A DNA stretch of 17,181 nt from an uncultured Christensenella sp. (GTDB taxonomy: Bacteria; Bacillota; Clostridia; Christensenellales; DTU072), in the NCBI GenBank assembly GCA_905210905.1, contig CAJLYQ010000045.1, forward strand, positions 1 through 17,181, read 5' to 3'. The notes beneath the pieces were generated by a model. It made no database searches, had not been told where the DNA came from, and saw nothing but the letters and a program-made list of their open reading frames with translations. This document shows, piece after piece, positions 1-7,330 of the stretch. The position numbers and the translations under genes are program-made. Positions within the stretch are counted from its first letter, which is position 1. Each line of letters opens with the position of its first letter.

Positions 1-1386
1 ATACGGCAGGTCGATTTCTTTCATCATTTCCTTCAACTCGTAATCGCTCATAGCGGTGGTTCTTCCGCCGGCGTACTCTTCGTCTACTTTTTCTTTGATT
101 TTTGCGACGATTTCGTCTTTTTTGTCCACTTTGTATTCGTCGGGAAGTTTGAAGTACGCGTTCATCCAATACGCGATTCCGGCAAGTCCGCTGTGGCTGT
201 CCACCGCAACCCCGACTTTACGTTTAAGCAAGGTTTCCGTATCGAAAATGTTGTAGATTTCTTCGTCTTTAAGCAATCCGTCGGCGTGTATACCCGCTCT
301 GGTCGTGTTAAAGTTTTTACCGACGAACGGCGTGGACGGCGGTATTTTGTATCCGATTTCCCTTTCGAAATAGTGCGCTATGTCGGTAATTACGCTTAAA
401 TCCATTCCGTCGTTAGTGCCTTTAAGAGACGCGTACTCGATTACCATCGCTTCGAGCGGACAGTTGCCCGTTCTTTCGCCTATACCGAGCAAAGAGCAGT
501 TTACTCCGCTCGCGCCGTACAGCCACGCGGTACTCGCGTTGACAACCGCTTTATAAAAATCGTTGTGTCCGTGCCATTCTATAAGCGCCGACGGGATTTC
601 GGCGTAGTGTTTTAAGCCGTAGATTATGCCCTGAACGCTTCTCGGCAAAGCGACGCCGGGGTAAGTTATGCCGTAACCTAAAGTGTCGCAGCAACGGATT
701 CTTATCGGTATACCCGTTTCGTCCATAAGGCGTTTCAGTTCGCACGCAAAAGGAACGACAAAACCGTAATAATCCGCTCTCGTGATGTCTTCGAAGTGGC
801 ATCTGGGTCTTATTCCTTCGTCGAGCGCGGCTTTTATTATTCCGATATATTTATCGAGCGCCTGACGACGGGTCATATTCATTTTTTTGAAAATGTGATA
901 GTCCGAGCAACTTACGAGAATACCCGTTTCTTTAACGTTCATTTCCTTAACGAGCGCAAAGTCTTTTTCGTTTGCTCTTATCCAACTCGTTACTTCCGGA
1001 AACTCGTAACCTAATTCCTGACATTTTCTCACTGCCGTTCTGTCCTTTTCGCTGTACAAAAAGAACTCGCTTTGTCTGATTATGCCCTTTTCTCCGCCGA
1101 GTTTATGTAACATCTTAAACAAATCGACGATTTGTTCTACGGTATAAGGGGATCTCGACTGCTGACCGTCTCTAAACGTGGTGTCGGTGATCCAGATTTC
1201 TTCCGGACAACTCATAGGAACGTTACGGAAGTTAAACGCTACTTTAGGAATAGACGTATAGTCGAAAAAGTTACGAAACAGTTGCGGTTCGTCCACGTCC
1301 TGTAATTGATAATTGTAACTGTGTTCTTCGAGTATGTGGTGTGACGGACTCAGGTATACTTCGTTGGTGACTTCTCTGTTGCTCAT
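1..1386 (-). CDS. Re-citrate synthase / 2-isopropylmalate synthase-like DRE-TIM enzyme (3' end outside window)
   Basis: I translated 462 codons without a stop from the ATG at 1386 to the window edge, so the C-terminus is missing, probably only a few residues. The product is a DRE-TIM metallolyase that condenses acetyl-CoA with a 2-oxo acid. The signature DTTFRDGQQ is at residues 68-76 and the metal-binding HGHND at 272-276, followed by GIGERTGN at 301-308 and HSGLAGIAYW at 397-406. The long N-terminal stretch before the barrel, about 60 residues, and the IIRQSEFFLYS segment match my memory of the clostridial group that contains Clostridium kluyveri Re-citrate synthase, which databases often label 2-isopropylmalate synthase. 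No LeuA-type C-terminal regulatory domain is visible in the part seen. A ribosome binding site (AAGGAGA, about 1392-1398) sits 7 bases before the ATG, and the gene starts 24 bases after prfA, so co-transcription is likely. The fold is sure. The choice between citrate and isopropylmalate synthesis is inference. Confidence 0.85.
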   Translation of the reverse strand, partial: MSNREVTNEVYLSPSHHILEEHSYNYQLQDVDEPQLFRNFFDYTSIPKVAFNFRNVPMSCPEEIWITDTTFRDGQQSRSPYTVEQIVDLFKMLHKLGGEKGIIRQSEFFLYSEKDRTAVRKCQELGYEFPEVTSWIRANEKDFALVKEMNVKETGILVSCSDYHIFKKMNMTRRQALDKYIGIIKAALDEGIRPRCHFEDITRADYYGFVVPFACELKRLMDETGIPIRIRCCDTLGYGITYPGVALPRSVQGIIYGLKHYAEIPSALIEWHGHNDFYKAVVNASTAWLYGASGVNCSLLGIGERTGNCPLEAMVIEYASLKGTNDGMDLSVITDIAHYFEREIGYKIPPSTPFVGKNFNTTRAGIHADGLLKDEEIYNIFDTETLLKRKVGVAVDSHSGLAGIAYWMNAYFKLPDEYKVDKKDEIVAKIKEKVDEEYAGGRTTAMSDYELKEMMKEIDLPY

Positions 1387-1410
1387 ACGCTCTCCTTTTT
1401 ATTATTATAA

Positions 1411-2478
1411 TTAATCTTGCATTTTGCTCAGTTTTGCGTTCTGGTCGGCAAGTGCCAACGCTTCTATCATACGGAACATATCTCCGTCCAAAAATTCGGG
1501 CAGGGAATATATCGTCATATTGATTCTGTGGTCGGTGACTCTTCCTTGCGGATAATTGTACGTTCTTATTCTTTCGCTTCTGTCGCCGGTGCCTACCTGC
1601 ATTCTTCTGCTTTGCGCGTACTCTGCGTCTTTTTGGCTCTGATAGTAGTCGTAAAGTCTGCTTTTGAGTACCCGCATCGCCTTTTCGCGGTTTTTTATCT
1701 GGCTGCGTTCGTCCTGACAAGAAACGACTATTCCCGTCGGCAGGTGGGTCATTCTGACCGCGCTGTCCGTTTTGTTTATGTGCTGTCCGCCGGCGCCGCC
1801 GCTTCGGTAAGTGTCGACTTTAAGGTCTTTTTCGTTAATCTCGAAGTCCACTTCTTCCGCTTCCGGAAGTACCGCAACCGTTATCGTCGAAGTGTGAACT
1901 CTGCCCTGTGACTCGGTTTCCGGAACTCTCTGCACTCTGTGAACGCCGCTTTCGTATTTCATCTTACTGTACGCGCCGTGACCTTTTATCATAAAGGTCG
2001 CTTCCTTTATTCCGCCGAGTTCGGTTTCGTTTACGTCGGTGTCTTCCACTTTCCAACGGTTTCTTTCGGCAAATCTGTGGTACATTCTGAACAGTTCCAT
2101 TCCGAATAAACTCGCTTCTTCTCCGCCCGCGCCCGCGCGTATTTCTATGATGACGTTCTTTTCGTCCATCGGGTCTTTGGGGAGCATCATTATTTTGATG
2201 TCTTCCACGAGTTTTTCTTTTTCTTCTTTAAGTCGATAATACTCCGCTTCGGCAAGTTCTTTAATGTCCGCTTCGCCCATTTCCATCATGTCTTGGCACT
2301 CGCTCATTTCTTTGTCGAGTCCGAGATACTTTTCGTATTCTGCAATAACGGGTTCGAGTGCGGCGTGTTCTTTAACGAGTTTTTGCCATTCTTCCCTTCT
2401 CGCCATAACTTCGGGTTTTACTATCATTTCTCCGAGAAGGTTGAACCTTTCTCTCATTTTTTCGAGTCTTTCAAACAT
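1411..2478 (-). CDS. prfA: Peptide chain release factor 1 (RF1)
   Basis: RF1 reads UAA and UAG in the ribosomal A site and triggers hydrolysis of peptidyl-tRNA. The protein is full length for the family (355 residues). The stop-codon-reading PxT motif is PET at 186-188, within RVPETESQGRVHTS, which marks RF1 rather than RF2 (SPF). The catalytic GGQ is at 230-232, within SGGAGGQHINKTDSAVR. Gln232 is the residue expected to be methylated by PrmC, encoded by the gene immediately upstream. The ATG at 2478 is preceded by AAGGA (2487-2491) with 8 bases between. Seventy bases separate it from the end of the yqhQ-prmC frame. I see no convincing terminator there, so it is probably in the same operon. 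Confidence 0.97.
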   Translation of the reverse strand: MFERLEKMRERFNLLGEMIVKPEVMARREEWQKLVKEHAALEPVIAEYEKYLGLDKEMSECQDMMEMGEADIKELAEAEYYRLKEEKEKLVEDIKIMMLPKDPMDEKNVIIEIRAGAGGEEASLFGMELFRMYHRFAERNRWKVEDTDVNETELGGIKEATFMIKGHGAYSKMKYESGVHRVQRVPETESQGRVHTSTITVAVLPEAEEVDFEINEKDLKVDTYRSGGAGGQHINKTDSAVRMTHLPTGIVVSCQDERSQIKNREKAMRVLKSRLYDYYQSQKDAEYAQSRRMQVGTGDRSERIRTYNYPQGRVTDHRINMTIYSLPEFLDGDMFRMIEALALADQNAKLSKMQD

Positions 2479-2548
2479 ATTTATATCCTTTCGAGTCGTT
2501 TAACCTTGTTTCTTAACACGTTAATTTGAAAAAATTCCGTTCGTTCCG

Positions 2549-4453
2549 CTATTCGTTCGTTTCGCTTTCCGTTTTTTCGGTAAGGCGTGCGCAAACCACG
2601 CGTTTTACCGGGGGAGTGTTGTAGTCTTCGACGAACGTAACGAAGAAACCTTCGAGCATTTCTTTAATCGCGTCCGCCTGTCCTATGCCCGCTTCGAGCA
2701 AAAGCACGCCGCCGTCGTTAAGATGTTTTTTCGCTCCGGCGCATATATCGCGGTAAAAATCCAGTCCGTCCGCTCCGCCGTCGAGCGCAAGACGCGGCTC
2801 GTAGTCTTTGACTTCTCCGTCAAGCCCGGCGATATCCCCCGACGGGATATAAGGCGGATTGCTTACGATTACGTCGAACCGTTTTCCTTTATACGGCATA
2901 TAAAGACTGCCGGTGGCAAATTCGATTTCCGCTCCGAGCGACTCCGCGTTTTCTTTGGCAAGCCCGATCGCTTCTCTCGATACGTCGGACGCAAACACTT
3001 GGCACCCGGCGTTCTTTTTAACGGTAATCGCAATGCAACCGCTGCCCGTGCAAAGGTCTAAAACTTGCACGTTTTCTTTGGTTTTCTTCATTTCCTGCAC
3101 GGTTTTTATCGCTTGTTCGGCAAGTAATTCGGTATCGAACCTCGGTATAAGCGCGCGCGTGTCCGTCTTAAAGTCTATTCCGTAGAAACAAGCCGAACCG
3201 AGAACGTATTGTAGCGGCGCGCCGGTAAGCCTGTTATGCGCGTATTTTTTGCATTTTTCGAGTTGTTCTTTCGTTATTCTTCTGCCGTCGTAAAGGTCGG
3301 TTTTCGTGTTCGCTCCGACGACGGTCATAACGATGGTTTCCGCTTCGTGTTTTTTGTCTTCGCCAAGAATCTTTTCCAGAACGGCGACCGCTTTTTCCAC
3401 GGTCGAGAACGTGACGAACTTTTTCGTCGGGTATTCCGGGTCGGCGTCGAGCGCGAGAACTTCGTTAAACGACGCTATCGCCACTTCGAGCATTTTTTCG
3501 TCCGGTTCTCTCGTGGTCAGTTTTTGCAGCCACAGTCCGGGCGCTTTACATATTCTCGCAAAAAGGTTGTCGTACTTTGCGAAAAGTTTCAAAAACTCGT
3601 ACGAAACCCCTGCCACTACGGGGATAAGGCACAGTCTTATCAGAAGTTGCACCAAAAACGTCAGAACGCCGTTGCCTACGTCCACCATCGATACGGGAAC
3701 GACGGTAAAGAACAGTATGCTCACCACCATAACGATAAACATAAAAGTCGTGCCGCATCTGTCGTGTTCTTTCGACATTTTTTTCGCGTTTTCCGGCGTA
3801 AGCGGAAGTTCGTGTTCGTAGCAAGCGATGGTTTTATGCTCCGCTCCGTGGTACATAAACAGCCTTTTTACGTCTTTCATAAGACTTATAAGGGCGATAT
3901 AACCTATAAAAATCAACATTCTGACGACGCCGCGAATGACTTCGTACAGCATATTCCACCCGAATCCGAGTCCTTGCGTACTCGTCTTGAACGCGCTCCA
4001 CACGCCGTGCGAGAACTCGACGTTGATAAGTCCCGCTCCCGAGAAAATCGCAAGAGCGATGACCTGCGGTATGATTACGAACAACGCAATCGCAAGCAGA
4101 ACGCCCAGAATACCGCCCACGGCGAGAACGACGTTCATTACGTCTACCTTAAAGGTTTTTGCCAGCCATTTTTCGAACTTCGAGGGCGCTTCTACGGTAT
4201 CTCCGAAAACTTCGCTCGCTCTCATCGTGATTTTCATTCCCGAAACGAGGGATTCGAAAAAACTCACCATACCGCGTATAATCGGAATTTTGCTTACTTT
4301 TTTACGCGTTTCGCTTTGGTTAAGTCTTTCGGACTCGATTACGATCTTATCGTCCGCGTCTCTGACGGCGATTGCCATAGCGGTTTTTCCGCGCATCATT
4401 ACGCCTTCGAGTACCGCCTGTCCGCCTATTCCGCATACGTTTTTCTTCTTCAC
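2549..4453 (-). CDS. prmC: YqhQ (DUF1385) membrane domain fused to PrmC release-factor glutamine methyltransferase
   Basis: One uninterrupted frame encodes two proteins that are usually separate. Numbered from the upstream ATG at 4516, residues 27-355 are YqhQ/DUF1385, with GGQAVLEGVMMRG at 31-43, YHGAEHK at 222-228 and PGLWLQKLTTREP at 326-338. Hydrophobic segments lie near 127-165, 192-212, 257-278 and 284-307. Residues about 363-648 are a complete PrmC: N-terminal domain with RLTGAPLQYVLG (429-440), PRFDTE (458-463), the SAM-binding DLCTGSG (487-493) and catalytic NPPY (553-556). PrmC N5-methylates the GGQ glutamine of release factors; the function of YqhQ is unknown. I prefer the GTG at 4453: it has GGAGA (4461-4465) 7 bases upstream and gives 9 residues before GGQA, as in Bacillus YqhQ. 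The ATG at 4516 also has GGGAG (4528-4532), but 11 bases away, and would add 21 unfamiliar residues. The fusion could in principle be an assembly artefact, but both halves and the join look intact. Confidence 0.92.
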   Translation of the reverse strand: MKKKNVCGIGGQAVLEGVMMRGKTAMAIAVRDADDKIVIESERLNQSETRKKVSKIPIIRGMVSFFESLVSGMKITMRASEVFGDTVEAPSKFEKWLAKTFKVDVMNVVLAVGGILGVLLAIALFVIIPQVIALAIFSGAGLINVEFSHGVWSAFKTSTQGLGFGWNMLYEVIRGVVRMLIFIGYIALISLMKDVKRLFMYHGAEHKTIACYEHELPLTPENAKKMSKEHDRCGTTFMFIVMVVSILFFTVVPVSMVDVGNGVLTFLVQLLIRLCLIPVVAGVSYEFLKLFAKYDNLFARICKAPGLWLQKLTTREPDEKMLEVAIASFNEVLALDADPEYPTKKFVTFSTVEKAVAVLEKILGEDKKHEAETIVMTVVGANTKTDLYDGRRITKEQLEKCKKYAHNRLTGAPLQYVLGSACFYGIDFKTDTRALIPRFDTELLAEQAIKTVQEMKKTKENVQVLDLCTGSGCIAITVKKNAGCQVFASDVSREAIGLAKENAESLGAEIEFATGSLYMPYKGKRFDVIVSNPPYIPSGDIAGLDGEVKDYEPRLALDGGADGLDFYRDICAGAKKHLNDGGVLLLEAGIGQADAIKEMLEGFFVTFVEDYNTPPVKRVVCARLTEKTESETNE

Positions 4454-4460
4454 CGAATTC

Positions 4461-4465
4461 TCTCC
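4461..4465 (-). promoter_or_regulatory. Ribosome binding site deciding the GTG start of yqhQ-prmC
   Basis: On the minus strand GGAGA lies 7 bases before the GTG at 4453. This is the best spacing of the two candidate starts and places the GGQA motif of YqhQ at the usual distance from the N-terminus. The competing ATG at 4516 has GGGAG at 4528-4532 but with an 11-base gap. Confidence 0.6.
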
Positions 4466-4476
4466 AAAAATGTCGC

Positions 4477-4506
4477 ATTGTACGCAAAAAGTTCGGTTTT
4501 TGCCGA
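4477..4506 (-). promoter_or_regulatory. Possible weak promoter for yqhQ-prmC-prfA downstream of the rpmE terminator
   Basis: The minus strand has TACAAT (4477-4482, one mismatch to the -10 consensus) and, 18 bases upstream, TCGGCA (4501-4506, four of six matches to -35). Transcription would begin near 4470, upstream of the GTG start at 4453 and downstream of the rpmE terminator. This could supply the downstream genes if the terminator is efficient. It is a weak match, and chance is a real possibility. Confidence 0.25.
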
Positions 4507-4535
4507 TTTTTTGCATTTGATTTACGTCTCCCTTT

Positions 4536-4565
4536 ATAAAACAAAAATATCCCGACGGGGATATT
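4536..4565 (-). terminator. Intrinsic terminator or attenuator after rpmE
   Basis: On the minus strand an 8-base-pair perfect stem (AATATCCC, arms 4558-4565 and 4546-4553) closes a 4-base loop and is followed directly by TTTGTTTTAT (4545 down to 4536). The stem has only three G-C pairs, so termination may be partial. It lies 55 bases after the rpmE stop codon and just before the next gene, which would make L31 mRNA more abundant than the rest of the operon. The plus-strand reading has no T-run. Confidence 0.65.
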
Positions 4566-4620
4566 ATTGCTTCATTTTACGATTTTTGCCGCCTTAATTC
4601 CGGCGTTAAACCGCGTACAA

Positions 4621-4836
4621 TTATTTAAGCGCGTTTGCTCCGAATTTCTTGTTGAAGCGTTCTACCCTGCCGCCGCTCTGAACGGTTTTTTGCTTTCCGG
4701 TATAGAAAGGATGGCATTGTGAGCAGATATCTACTCTCAAAGAATCGACGGGTTTGGTCGTGCCGATCTTGAACTTCGCTCCGCAAGCGCAGGTTACGTC
4801 TACTATTTGGTACTTAGGTTGAATATCTTTTTGCAT
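4621..4836 (-). CDS. rpmE: 50S ribosomal protein L31 (zinc-binding type)
   Basis: This 71-residue protein has the length and pattern of bacterial L31. The zinc-binding cysteines Cys16, Cys18, Cys38 and Cys41 are all present (CACG and CSQCHPFYTGKQ), marking the C+ form used when zinc is sufficient. L31 bridges the large and small ribosomal subunits. The ATG at 4836 is preceded by GAGGTG at 4841-4846 with a 4-base gap. It is the first gene of the minus-strand cluster and is read from a full-consensus promoter. A terminator follows it, so it can also be made as a single-gene transcript. Confidence 0.97.
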   Translation of the reverse strand: MQKDIQPKYQIVDVTCACGAKFKIGTTKPVDSLRVDICSQCHPFYTGKQKTVQSGGRVERFNKKFGANALK

Positions 4837-4889
4837 TTTTCACCTCGAATTTTGCATTGTTTTCGTCGTTTACAATAAACAGTATGCTA

Positions 4890-4918
4890 ATTATATATAA
4901 AAAAAGCGTTCGTGTCAA
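4890..4918 (-). promoter_or_regulatory. Full-consensus sigma-A promoter of the rpmE cluster
   Basis: On the minus strand TTGACA (4913-4918) and TATAAT (4890-4895) are both perfect matches to consensus and are 17 bases apart, the optimal spacing. Transcription should start near 4883, giving a leader of about 47 bases before the rpmE ATG. That leader has a short TTGT/ACAA complementarity near 4856-4875, too weak for me to call a ribosomal-protein leader. The strength fits a ribosomal protein gene. Confidence 0.9.
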
Positions 4919-4923
4919 CCGTT

Positions 4924-4953
4924 TTGCACTTATTTTAATCCGTCGCATATAAT
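4924..4953 (+). promoter_or_regulatory. murC promoter, predicted to give a leaderless mRNA
   Basis: On the plus strand TTGCAC (4924-4929, four of six to consensus) and a perfect TATAAT (4948-4953) are 18 bases apart. The usual start point 6 to 8 bases past the -10 falls at 4959-4961, which is the murC ATG itself. No Shine-Dalgarno-like sequence lies upstream of that ATG. The -35 box is only 5 bases from the -35 box of the divergent rpmE promoter, so the two polymerase sites overlap. Confidence 0.7.
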
Positions 4954-4958
4954 ATTTT

Positions 4959-6308
4959 ATGCTGAATTTTACATCGGTGCGAAAAATACGGTTTCTCGGC
5001 ATAGGCGGCGTGAGTATGTCGTCTCTCGCTCGGTTTTTTCTTCTAAAAGGATACGACGTGTCGGGTACGGACAAAGTTTTTTCCGACGCTCTTCTGTCCT
5101 TACGAAACGAGGGCGTGCGCGTGAACGTGGGGTTTGACCCGTCGCTTATCGGCTCGGTCGATCTCGCGGTGTACTCTTCCGCCGTACCTTCGTCCGATCC
5201 CGAACTCGTATATTTGCGTTCCTGCGGCGTTCCTTGTCTCGAGCGTCACTCTTTTTTGCCGTATTTAAGCGAGTTTTTCTCATCGGTCATTGCGATCGGC
5301 GGAACGCACGGCAAAACCACGGTAACGTCGATGTGCGCCGTGATTATGAAAGAAAACGGTCTTCGTTTTTACGCACATATCGGCGGAACGAGCCGTGACT
5401 TAGGTCCGTTTTACTATTCCGGGGACGATTGTCTTCTTACCGAGGCGTGCGAATACCGAAGGAGTATGTTGTCAGTTTCTCCGTCGGTAGCGGTCGTGCT
5501 TAACGCCGAAGTCGACCACCCGGACACCTATCGGGATAAAAGCGACGTTTTTGACGCTTTCGACGATTTTTTGGCGTCTTCGCGCGGACTGAAAATAGTC
5601 GGCGAGGGCGAATATTATCGGTTGCGGCAAAAACCGTTTTCGCCGATTACTTTCGGTTTTTCCGCAGAATGCGATTATCGCGCGATTGATATTAACGTGG
5701 ATAAAAACGGTTGTTACGGTTTCCGTATTCTTCGGTTCGGTGTTCCTTTTTGCGATATTAAACTATCGGTTCCCGGTAAGTGCAATCTTACGGACGCGCT
5801 GGCGGCGACGGCGGTTTGCGCTTCGATCGGCATAAAAGGCGACGTGATAAAAAACGCTCTTAATTCGTTTTCCGGCGTAAAAAGGCGGTTTGAATTCGTA
5901 GGAGAATTCGAAGGTAATCCCGTATACGTCGATTACGCTCATCATCCTACCGAGATACTTGCCGCTTTGGATACGGCTTACTCGCTCGGAAAAAAGTTCG
6001 TCACGGTGGTGTTTCAGCCGCACACGTTCAGTCGGACGGCTAGGCTGAAAGAAGAGTTCGTGTCCGCGTTGTCAGGGTGCGACAGGCTTATAATAATGAA
6101 AGAGTACGCGGCAAGGGAGACTCCGTCGGACGGAACGAGCGCGCTTTCTTTATTCCGTGAATGTAAAAATAAAGACAAATATTACGCTGCAAATCTCGTC
6201 GACGCGGCGGCACTTCTTTACAAAAAAACCGCGCCGGGAGAGATAATTCTCGTCGTCGGCGCGGGTGACGTCGTAAACCTAAGTAAAATTATAATTCCTA
6301 CAACTTGA
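4959..6308 (+). CDS. murC: UDP-N-acetylmuramate--L-alanine ligase (MurC)
   Basis: MurC adds L-alanine to UDP-MurNAc using ATP, the first peptide step of peptidoglycan synthesis in the cytoplasm. The 449-residue length is normal. The N-terminal nucleotide-sugar domain opens with KIRFLGIGGVSMSSLA (9-24). The ATP P-loop GGTHGKTT is at 114-121, the EACEYRRS segment at 162-169, the metal and substrate region NAEVDHPD at 182-189, DYAHHPTE at 325-332 and FQPHTFSR at 352-359. DYAHHPTE and EACEYRRS distinguish MurC from MurD, MurE and MurF. It is the only plus-strand gene here. The ATG at 4959 has no Shine-Dalgarno sequence and coincides with the expected transcription start. The only nearby alternative, the GTG at codon 7, has no binding site either. 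The 3' end overlaps the convergent dehydrogenase-like gene by 11 bases. Confidence 0.96.
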   Translation: MLNFTSVRKIRFLGIGGVSMSSLARFFLLKGYDVSGTDKVFSDALLSLRNEGVRVNVGFDPSLIGSVDLAVYSSAVPSSDPELVYLRSCGVPCLERHSFLPYLSEFFSSVIAIGGTHGKTTVTSMCAVIMKENGLRFYAHIGGTSRDLGPFYYSGDDCLLTEACEYRRSMLSVSPSVAVVLNAEVDHPDTYRDKSDVFDAFDDFLASSRGLKIVGEGEYYRLRQKPFSPITFGFSAECDYRAIDINVDKNGCYGFRILRFGVPFCDIKLSVPGKCNLTDALAATAVCASIGIKGDVIKNALNSFSGVKRRFEFVGEFEGNPVYVDYAHHPTEILAALDTAYSLGKKFVTVVFQPHTFSRTARLKEEFVSALSGCDRLIIMKEYAARETPSDGTSALSLFRECKNKDKYYAANLVDAAALLYKKTAPGEIILVVGAGDVVNLSKIIIPTT

Positions 6309-7290
6309 TTACGGCGTTAAAGTATCTTTCGGGAGTGGATTTCATTTCTCTAAGCAAGACTTCGGCGTCTTTCATTTCTACGGTTTTATCAATAAATCCG
6401 TCGAATTTCAATATTTTTTGCGCTAAAATGTTGACTGCGGAATCGAACTCGCTCGCGCCGTTGTTTACGCCGCGCACGCGCAACTGACGGCGGCTTATCG
6501 CGCTGACGTCCGCTTCGAACGACTTAACTATTTTGTTTTCGCACATAATTACGCAGTTTCCGCCGACTTTGGTCATCGGGAAAACGAACGCCGGGGTAAG
6601 TTCGGGGTTCATCGATATTACTGTGTTTTCCGCCATTCTTCCGCAGGTGATTTCCGATACTTTTTCGAGCGGCGCGTCTTTTGTTTCGTCAATGGTATAA
6701 TAAATTCCGCATTTTTCCGCTCTGGCAAGGTTTATCTCGTTGCTGTCGATCATTACGGGGATAAGTTGGAAGTAAATCGCAAGTTGTCCTATCAGGTTGC
6801 ACACCGTATCTCCGCCGACGATTACTATGTAATCCCCTTTTTCCACGGGAAAACTGTTAAGCGCTTTGAGCGCAAACGCTATTTTTTCGGTAAATATCGC
6901 TTCTTCCTCCGCCACGTCTTCGGGGAACGGCACTATTTGCTCTTTGTCCACGAACACGAACTCTCTTAAAAATCCGTCTTCGTCCACACCCCTCGTGGAT
7001 ACGTTGCCTTCGCGGTTAAGCCTTTCCGAGTTGTCGCTCGTCACGAACGGATTAAGAATAACTTTCGCGCCGCGTTTTAACCCGTATTCCGGTCTGTCGT
7101 CGCTGATAACGCCTATCGCGCTATGCCCGATGACGAACGGGTAATTCGTGGACGAATCGCCGAAAAAGATGTTTACGTCGGTAAACCCCGGCATAACGTG
7201 AGTTATTCTCACCTTAATTTTTTCGGTTTCGATAGGTTCGCTTACTTCGATTTCAAGTTTGCCGTCGCCGTTTGTTTTGTAAGTTTTCAT
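6298..7290 (-). CDS. Medium-chain dehydrogenase/reductase-like protein lacking both zinc sites
   Basis: The 330-residue protein has the layout of zinc-type alcohol and sorbitol dehydrogenases: a GroES-like N-terminal half with GHSAIGVI at 55-62, GLKRGAKVILNPF at 70-82 and DGFLREFVFV at 105-114, then a Rossmann-like region from about 150. The zinc-binding residues of the family are absent. No cysteine sits where the CGxCGTD motif belongs (MPGFTD, 33-38), the usual GHE is GHS, and the four structural cysteines between about 80 and 105 are missing. The nucleotide-binding loop is also unusual, IVIVGGDTVCNLIGQLA (155-171), where GxGxxG is expected. It may be a non-zinc oxidoreductase, or a family member that has lost catalysis; the substrate cannot be inferred. 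GGGAG at 7298-7302 sits 7 bases before the ATG. It follows the giant LRR gene by 40 bases on the same strand, so it may be read through from it. Confidence 0.75.
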   Translation of the reverse strand: MKTYKTNGDGKLEIEVSEPIETEKIKVRITHVMPGFTDVNIFFGDSSTNYPFVIGHSAIGVISDDRPEYGLKRGAKVILNPFVTSDNSERLNREGNVSTRGVDEDGFLREFVFVDKEQIVPFPEDVAEEEAIFTEKIAFALKALNSFPVEKGDYIVIVGGDTVCNLIGQLAIYFQLIPVMIDSNEINLARAEKCGIYYTIDETKDAPLEKVSEITCGRMAENTVISMNPELTPAFVFPMTKVGGNCVIMCENKIVKSFEADVSAISRRQLRVRGVNNGASEFDSAVNILAQKILKFDGFIDKTVEMKDAEVLLREMKSTPERYFNAVIKL

Positions 7291-7330
7291 TTATATGCTC
7301 CCAAATAATTATTTCTTTATTATTATTTAT

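Noticed and set aside
1417..1911. Plus-strand and alternate-frame open frames over prfA
   Set aside because: prfA is complete and conserved on the minus strand, and the overlapping frames have no recognisable content.
2479..2548. Possible promoter or terminator between yqhQ-prmC and prfA
   Set aside because: There is a T-run and a short TTAAC/GTTAA complementarity, but no stable stem before the T-run and no paired -35 and -10 boxes.
3236..4597. Plus-strand open frame of 453 codons opposite yqhQ-prmC
   Set aside because: The product is low-complexity, rich in Arg, Phe and His, with no recognisable motif. It exists because the sense gene avoids the codons whose complements are stops. Both domains of the minus-strand protein are unmistakable.
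4837..4883. A ribosomal-protein (L31) leader structure in the rpmE 5' untranslated region
   Set aside because: The leader is only about 47 bases and I can form only a 4-base-pair stem, which is not enough to claim an autoregulatory element without a covariance search.
7303..7314. Perfect 12-base palindrome AAATAATTATTT between the dehydrogenase-like gene and the LRR gene
   Set aside because: It is purely A+T, has no loop and no following T-run, and lies in a short A+T-rich gap, so it is neither a credible terminator nor a clear operator.
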